Origin: Hyaloscypha bicolor E
Lineage: Eukaryota > Ascomycota > Leotiomycetes > Helotiales > Hyaloscyphaceae
DNA length: 64,000 nt
Direction of reading: 5' to 3'
Assembly: GCF_002865645.1 (NCBI RefSeq)
Contig: NW_020194589.1
Location: forward strand, 1,348,812-1,412,811
Each line of letters opens with the position of its first letter. The stretch's first letter is position 1. A program made the translations under genes and the position numbers. This document shows, piece by piece, positions 57,701-64,000 of this stretch. The notes under the pieces were generated by a model. That model did no database searches, had not been told where the DNA came from, and saw only the letters and a list, made by a program, of their open reading frames with translations.

Positions 57701-58406
57701 GCGTCATGGTGAATGTCGATAGATTGAGACCGCTGCCAACCACCACCTCGTGGCGAGCACCTTCTGCGAATGTCGATCCGCGGTTGAGACTTCGATGGAG
57801 TTGTTGCGTTCATGTTTATGGAAGCTTCCGAACAAAGAGGTCCGTTCGAAACCACAGTGTGGAGGCGGAGACTTCTTCCATTTGTGGAATTTAGACCGCG
57901 ATTCGAAGATATCTTGACAACAGCTTAGTATCTCTTCCGGTTCAGGGATATTCACCGTGTGAAATGCTCACCAGATTTGGAAACAGCTTTGGCGTTTCCA
58001 GTGCTTCTCTTTCATTCCGTTCGCTTGGTTCTTGATTGGTTCTACTGGTTTTCTGTGGCTCTGAGTGAGCATGTGACTCGTGGAATCGCTCAACAGCCAC
58101 ATCGATTTGTGGTTGAAGTTCTCTTGCAAGATGTGGAAAGCAAGCTGAACCCTTGAGAAGTATTTCGTCGAGACGAGCGTAGTCCTTTACGGACCTTTTT
58201 GGGTCTTTATCTTTTCGAGCCAGGTCAATTAATTTATCTTTGACCTGTTTCCAGGTGAAGGGATACCCTCGGCCAGTTTGCCGTTTCCTTGATTCCCTAA
58301 GCAATTTGATGATAGTGGTTTCGAAATCGATCCCGTTCTGGCGACAAAATTCTAACCATGCAATCAATAATACTAAATCAGAAGTTATCCAGATGTTGGC
58401 AGCCAT
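54759..58406 (-). CDS. Large C2H2 zinc-finger protein with N-terminal SANT/Myb-like region
   Basis: Six exons, 58406..57972, 57912..57090, 57032..55980, 55928..55695, 55640..55296 and 55243..54759, give 1,124 residues. The N-terminus (WITSDLVLLIAWLEFCRQNG ... FTWKQVKDKL) resembles a Myb/SANT-like DNA-binding domain. A central about 550-residue part with a short coiled coil (LWEEDTVSLHGQIAILEKEK) has no known domain. The C-terminal part carries four or five C2H2-type fingers: CPACGTSLSNLDSLRRH, CKICARKFPSNEVLRKH, CENCNEEFNQISNLQRH, CFRCGKEFATADEFHSH and CSTCDGTFSSQYALDRH; the first and third have atypical second histidines. The tail is low-complexity Ser/Thr/Gln/Pro. Probably a nuclear regulator, though outside the cluster. 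Divergent from the HSP70-like gene. Confidence 0.88.
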
Positions 58407-59463
58407 GATTGGGGCCGATCGCGGTCTTGGGAGAGTCACAAGAAAGTGAAATGATCGATCCTGAGATTGTTGTTTGAAATTTTGCGAGATGGAGCTGGTG
58501 GAAGGGAAATCTTGCGGCTCAAGCGACTCCGTGGAGTTTGCCGCCGGCTTTGCTTTCCAGAAAATGCTCTGCGTCGGTGGCTGTGCCGATCATCAAAGCA
58601 GAAACAGTGCAATTAAAGGAGCGGCTGGGCCGGTATTCCAGGTTGTGTGCTACAACGAGCGGTCCTGGCCAGTCACGAAATTAGGATCCTTGTCAGCTTG
58701 ACTTTTTGTACGACACCAAACTGTCAGCTGCCTGACCAAAGTGAGAAAAAAGGTGCCTTCCACGAACCAATTAACTCTCGCCCCAGCTCTCTGAGTTGAG
58801 ATGCGGTTCGTCTCTTACGTTCGGGTTTCTCATAATCCTCCCAGTGGTTGGTGCTACAATTAGAAACCCGCTCAACGATTCCTCGTCCTTTCAGCAGCTC
58901 GTTGTCTCGCTATTCTCAAACACAGACGAGCACCCAAGTAGCGGTGGCTGCATTGGCCCCGCATGATTCAGCCATGGCGGGCGTGTGAAAGAAATGGCGT
59001 GTGCCGATTATGCCTCCACGCGGCAAGTTGGTGGTACAACTGTGGCACCACAGGAAGACGTCCTTGATCACGGAGGCTTCTGTCAGAAAGTCTCACCAGG
59101 ATTCCGAAATGAGTGGTGCAGCTTTGTCCATGCTCAAACCCTTGTAATGCTCACAGGGCGTTTACCGACCAGTTTTTGCTCCGTTTGTGTGCACAATTTG
59201 GTTGGTGAAGCTCTTCAAATTATCCCAGCAGCTCCTTCCAAAAATTCCTCACAAAGGGGAACGTGCTCATTTTGGCCCGATAAGGAGAGTACGGACGCCT
59301 CTCGTGCGTTGTTTGAAGCATGTCGGGTTCTTGTTCAGTTTGAGGCTCTGTAAATTTACATCTCGTCCCAGCTTTGCAGATTTTCTAACACAAACGTCTC
59401 GTCTGCAACGGCTCATCAATCGCAACTATTTCAATTTCATCGACGGCAATTCAACTCTAGAAG
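58407..59463. promoter_or_regulatory. Divergent intergenic region, zinc-finger and HSP70-like genes
   Basis: 1,057 bp between opposed start codons. Short frames (58,474-58,701; 58,985-59,353) have no domain. No specific element recognised. Confidence 0.45.
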
Positions 59464-62396
59464 ATGGCGTCTCGCCAACTTTCCATGGAACGGCCGTCCA
59501 TGACTACCATGGCAGAACGACGCACAACCCTCGCACAAAGGACAAGGTCAGGCCTCCAACAGAGAAATTCTTCTTCTTTCCTTAGACCAGCACCGCCTGG
59601 ACATCAGCATTCGAGGGTCACCTCTGATTTTGCAAGTGTTGACTACAATGATGCACACCAAGTCGATGCACAACTCGATCCGAGGAAGAAGTTCGTCGTT
59701 GGCATCGATTATGGAACGACTTTCACATCTATATCTTATTACGCCATTGAAACCGAGGGAAGTGAAAAATCGGCGAGGGCTGCAGACATCAAGACCGTCA
59801 AAGATTGGCCTGATGCGCCATATGAAGCAGATGAACAGGTACCCACCCAAACTTGGTACTCGCCAATTCCCATGAAAAGAGCTCCGCTCAATGAAAACGA
59901 ACAATTCGATGCCCCAAAATCGAAGCCGAGCAGTACACAAATTGTGGAAGAAGAGTATGAGGATGGCAATGAGAATGAGGCCGAAAATAGATATACAGGA
60001 AAGGGCCTTTCAACTCCTGCCGTTGAAGAACAAGGAAGAAATCAATTGAATTTTGCCGAGCGTCAGTCAGCAGACTTTTTCTGGGGCTACTCAGTCCAAT
60101 TGAAGCGATACCAGGAGTGGATTACCCGCGACTCGAATCTCCTCGTTCAGCGACCGAAATTAATGCTCCTCGGCACAACTTATACTGAGGGTGATCGGAA
60201 AACCCTCCGCAGGCAGATCACCCGCTTGATCAATCAAGGGATCATTCGTAAGTACGGAAAACGAGCAGACCCCGACGTTCGAGATGTCCGGGATGTCATT
60301 ACCGACTTCTTGATCAAAGTATTTGAACATACCAAAAACTACCTGGCGAGAAAAGATGGGTATATCAAAGGTTGTCCTGTCGAGTTTGTGGTCACTGTCC
60401 CTACTATATGGACTCAGGAGGCATCCAGAATACTTCAATTCTGCGTGGAAGCTGCCATTAAAGAAACAGAACTTGGGTGTTTGAAAAATGGAAGCGTCGA
60501 TAACTTGTTTCTAATTCCCGAACCGGAAGCCGGACTAACCTGGTTGCTGCAAATTACTAAGGCAATGGTGGTAAGTTCCAGTTTCGGATTCATGGCATAC
60601 ATTCATTTTCGGTCTAATTATTTGCAGGCCGGCGAAACGATTATTAATCTAGATGCGGGTGGCGGAACAGTAGATTGTGTTACGTATGAGATCGACACTT
60701 GCTGGCCGCTGAAACTTGGTCGCGAGGTGGTAAACCCAGGAGGTATATTTCATCATGGAATATTGAGAATCGTGTTTGACATCATTCAGGAGATAATTGT
60801 GGGAGTAGCTACTTAAACGAGAGGCTCAAGGAGCATTTACTTGTGCGGTTGCGAGATGAGACATACCTCGAAGACAACGGTCTAACACGGGAAGCCATTG
60901 TCGACAAGCTTGCCGCGTTAGATTTCGAACCTCGGAAGAAAAGAATCAACATCTATGACCAACCCGATGGTTGCTTCTGCATAATCGGCTTGAAAAGTGA
61001 CAGGAGCAGGCGCTTGGCAGGAGAATCAGAAAAGCGTTTCGGGATGAATACTGTGTTATTAGACCAGTAAGTGACTTTGCCGGAGAAAAAGATCAATGGA
61101 AGAGCAGTTGAAAATGCTAAGCTAACACCACAGGGATGACTTTGATGACATATTTTCTCCTATCTTGCAGCGTGTCGTAAGTAATCTAACATCTTCTCTT
61201 CTACCCCAAAATAAGTCCACCTTCTTTTGTGTGGATCTCATTTGGGTCTGTAATAAATCACCCTGACCTAACAACCACAGAATCTTCCCTGACTAAATAG
61301 CTGCTAACTTCTGTGTGTTTTGTGCTCCAGTGGGAAGTTTTGGAAAACCAGCTCGACACCGCAAGGAGCAAAGGGAGAACGATCAACGTGAATCTCCCCA
61401 CCTCGTCTTATGCGCAACCAGAAGCTCCATTCAACTAACAGAGAAACAGAACGTCTTTCTCTTAGGCGGATTTGCTGGCTCACCGTCTCTGATCACGGCT
61501 CTCCGTATGGCTCTCAAAGAATATGCTGCGAAAGAAAATATTACTCAAATCAGACTCATTGAAGACACGAATAAAAAGTAAGTTCATAGCATCTTATGAA
61601 ACCGATCTTGTCTAATATCAGAAAGGAATGCAGCAGTCTCGTCCGGAGCAGTACTTCGGGCATTGAACAAGAAGAATGGACCTCGGCGGTTCGCACAATC
61701 AAGTTATGGTTTTCTGCGCCGAGAGCCTTTCCAGCCTTTTCTTTTCAAAGCACATTCGCAAACAACACCCAAGATCGACAAAGTCGACGGCGAGCGTTAC
61801 GTGGACGTTATTAATTATTTTATGAGAAAGGCTAGTTCTTCCTCAAAAGCTCTCTCAGGAATATAACTAACTTGATTTAGAGCACTTTGATATCTTCAGT
61901 ACATGAATTCCCACCTATTAGCGCGATCCATACATTCGAAGTCGATGAAAATGGGCCCCTTCTAGAAATGAAGTGCGAAGAATTGCTCTACGTGTCAGAT
62001 ACAGCCACAGAGTCTCATTACACATTGACAAATCGCAAGAACAAAGGTAATATTATATTTTACTTTGCAGTCCCTAATCTAACAAGTTTCGCAGATGCTC
62101 AAGGTGCCGGTAGAATCGTTACAGATGTCACAGTCCTCCGCGACAAAGGTCACCTCGAAATCATCTATCCCAAAGCCGGTCGTGATGGGGTAGTACACAC
62201 GAAACCTCACTACAGAGTTGTATACGACCTTGTGGTTATTGTCGAGGGCCGAAATCTGAGATACGAAGCACGATGGCCTGCTCTCGATGATGATGCAGCG
62301 ATAAAGAAGAGGAAAAGGGCTGGCAAGCCAAAGTATCTGGTCTTGGAAACCGCACAAGTCAGCATAGCATCTGCCTTTCTGCCAGGCACAGGATAG
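59464..62396 (+). CDS. HSP70-like ATPase (HSPA12-type, fungal)
   Basis: Nine exons, 59464..60570, 60628..60742, 60790..61066, 61134..61176, 61331..61387, 61444..61577, 61626..61834, 61900..62046 and 62095..62396, give 796 residues. Actin/HSP70 fold motifs: phosphate 1 VVGIDYGTTFTS (G80-T85 region), connect region, phosphate 2 INLDAGGGTVD (376-385) and the adenosine motif FLLGGFAGSPSL. The C-terminal part lacks the canonical HSP70 substrate domain, as in the HSPA12-like family common in ascomycetes. A disordered Ser/Arg-rich N-terminus of about 75 residues precedes the ATPase. The 154-bp intron before exon 5 and the acceptors of exons 6-8 are the least certain points; a six-base alternative acceptor exists at 61,450. 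Function of these fungal paralogues is not established. Confidence 0.9.
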
Positions 62397-62849
62397 CGGA
62401 AGGAATTTTATTGTGATTGTCATTATGCAAAAGAAATTCAATGAAGTTAGTGTTGCAAGGCACGCGACAACGATCTCCATAGTGTGGACACTGTAGATCG
62501 TGGTTGAACTGCAATGCCCATACCGTCACGAATCTTCTCACTTGCGAAAGTCCGAGGCATCAAATTTCTACTATATTTAATTCAAAATTGCGTTGAAACA
62601 GTGAGCAATTACACAACTCGGGTCCGTTACCCTGACATAACTAATACCCCGCACCAAAACACGTCCCGCATCAAAAACACGCGAATTTGCATTTTGCCCG
62701 GAGCTTTCATAATTAATTACTTTATAATCACTTATTCAAACAAAATAACATAAAATTACAGGGTAAAGTCAATTAAGGTCTTGAACTTATGTGATTTAGT
62801 TTTTTTATCTAAAGTATTATAATAATATAATTAGATATATACTCATTTT
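62397..62849. other. Gene-free stretch after the HSP70-like gene
   Basis: Ordinary composition to about 62,690, then AT-rich up to the LTR. No gene supported; the 79-codon frame at 62,514-62,753 has no domain. Confidence 0.45.
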
Positions 62850-64000
62850 TGTGATGGCGGGATCGAGGCAATAATACAAAGGCTCAAAGATCCAGGAAAA
62901 TCCCATATATTGAGAATACTAAGCTAAGGAGAAGAAGGAGAGAGAGAAGGAAAGGGGATAAAAGGAGGGAAATACTAGCTAAAACCACTGAAACGCCGGC
63001 TAGCTAGGTGAAACCAGTCATGTGATAGCCGCCCCCCTTTGGCCCCTAGCCAGTGCCGTTACATTACCCCCCCGGAAACCAAATCTGAATGCCCTCATTC
63101 AGGTATATAAAGGAAATAGGGTTTGACGAAATCCCCAAAACGGCCAGCTTTTAATAGTTACTGTCTGACTAATAGCTACCTCTACCTTTACCTGAGGCTC
63201 CAGAACTAGCCTCAGACCCAAAATCGTCTATAGAACCTAAATTATCCCCAGAATCGTCCGCAAAACTATTTACAGAACCGTCCAAAGAACCAAGCTCGTC
63301 CAGGGAACTATCTATAGAATCGTCCGTAGAGCCCGAATTATCTGCAGAGTCCAAATCGTCCCCAGAACTATCCGCAGAACCGTCTAAATCGTCTGCAGAA
63401 CCGGAACTAGCCTCCGTATCCGATTCAAACTCGGCTCTAGAGCTAGCTTCGCCAGGATCTTGTCGGCTCTCGGTCTCCTCAGACGATAAATTATTGGCAG
63501 GAGAATATTATATATAAGCCTTTGGGGCAGAATCGTCCGAATCGTCCGAATCGGAGGAGTAGTATCGTATAAGGGGCGGCCGTACGAGAGGCGAACGAGG
63601 GAGAGGCGAATGAGGAAGGGGCGAGCGAGGAAGGGGCGAACGAGGAAGGGGCGAACGTGAGATAGTTACTTCTATTTTAAATCGGCGAACTGGAACCGAT
63701 TACCGGGTTTCTTCCGTTTTAAGTCGGTAACCCGAAACCGACCATTATATCTCTTCCGTTTTAAGTCGGCGATCCGGAACCGACTATCGTATCTCTTGTT
63801 TTAAATCGGGAGACTGCTAATTCTTGGAGGGGGGTACCGGTTCTTTTACTCTCGTTAATATCGAGGAAGGTATGCCGTCTGCTCTAGTTAAGGGCCAGAC
63901 TCCGAGGTTAACTAGGTTATAAAGGGCAGGAGTCTTTCTTCTTTTAAGTTAGCAGAGAACTGACTATTAGGTTATTATCTACTCTAGTTAAGGGCCAAAC
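62850..64000 (-). mobile_element. LTR retrotransposon in minus orientation, 3' end and degenerate coding tail
   Basis: On the minus strand 63,063-62,850 (214 bp) begins TGTAACGGCAC and ends CGCCATCACA, the TGT...ACA ends of an LTR, with a CCTTTTATCCCC TATA-like stretch inside. It is preceded on that strand by CCGGGGGGGTAA (63,077-63,066), which fits a polypurine tract, so this is the 3' LTR of an element extending beyond 64,000. Upstream, an open minus frame at about 63,511-63,169 encodes a Ser/Asp/Glu-rich tail with repeated (G/S)(S)DD-L-S-like units, and 63,586-63,657 and 63,672-63,810 carry short tandem repeats (GAGGAAGGGGCGAACG; TTTTAAGTCGG-GA-CCGGAACCGA). No pol domain lies in the window, so the superfamily is open. 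Confidence 0.5.
63586..63810. repeat. Two short tandem repeat arrays at the right edge
   Basis: Array 1 (63,586-63,657): about four 16-bp units of the type GAGGAAGGGGCGAACG. Array 2 (63,672-63,810): three roughly 47-bp units with TTTTAAGTCGG, GA-CCGGAACCGA and ATCTCTTCCG. Both lie within the putative LTR element. Confidence 0.7.

Noticed and set aside
63586..63657. CRISPR-like array
   Set aside because: Contiguous 16-bp tandem units without unique spacers; a eukaryotic minisatellite.

Overview
The window looks like a piece of a filamentous ascomycete (Pezizomycotina) chromosome. Genes carry many short GT-AG introns (about 42-70 bp) with fungal donor and acceptor signals, protein families are fungal, and long blocks have been turned AT-rich with no surviving reading frames, as expected from repeat-induced point mutation (RIP: C-to-T and G-to-A in repeats). 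The species cannot be named from sequence alone. Exon borders below were assigned by eye from splice signals and reading phase.

Layout. 1-21,635 is a RIP-degraded transposon graveyard: a plus-strand Ty3/Gypsy relic (1 to about 5,500) split by a young, undamaged solo LTR (4,241-4,537); an unrecognised degraded block (about 5,500-10,840); a minisatellite; two tandem Ty1/Copia relics sharing an LTR (about 11,060-16,622 and 16,623 to about 20,600); a degraded solo LTR (20,845-21,112); and the 5' end of a minus-strand LTR element whose LTR stops 7 bp short of the first gene. 21,891-42,914 is a dense group of metabolic genes: O-methyltransferase, laccase-like multicopper oxidase, small cupin, AMP-dependent acyl-CoA ligase, TauD-type dioxygenase, MFS exporter, a second 2OG-Fe(II) oxygenase and a large membrane-anchored haem-oxygenase-like (putative diiron) protein. 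42,915-54,700 is sparser: a type B carboxylesterase, a sugar transporter, a disrupted zinc alcohol dehydrogenase and a decayed surface-protein fragment. 54,759-62,396 is a divergent pair, a large C2H2 zinc-finger protein and an HSP70-like ATPase. An LTR element in minus orientation enters at the right edge.

Function. The 21.9-42.9 kb group resembles a secondary-metabolite cluster: an acid-activating ligase, several oxidases, an O-methyltransferase and an exporter, with two shared divergent promoters. No polyketide synthase, non-ribosomal peptide synthetase, terpene cyclase or isocyanide synthase is visible, so the scaffold source is unknown. That, with the haem-oxygenase-like protein, is the most interesting feature.

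Small transposons. Several non-autonomous elements with clean target-site duplications sit between genes: two of one hAT-like family (24,115-24,552; 48,239-48,820), one with different termini and an 8-bp duplication (30,474-31,063), a Tc1/mariner-like one flanked by TA (35,367-35,811), and a solo LTR (45,008-45,316).
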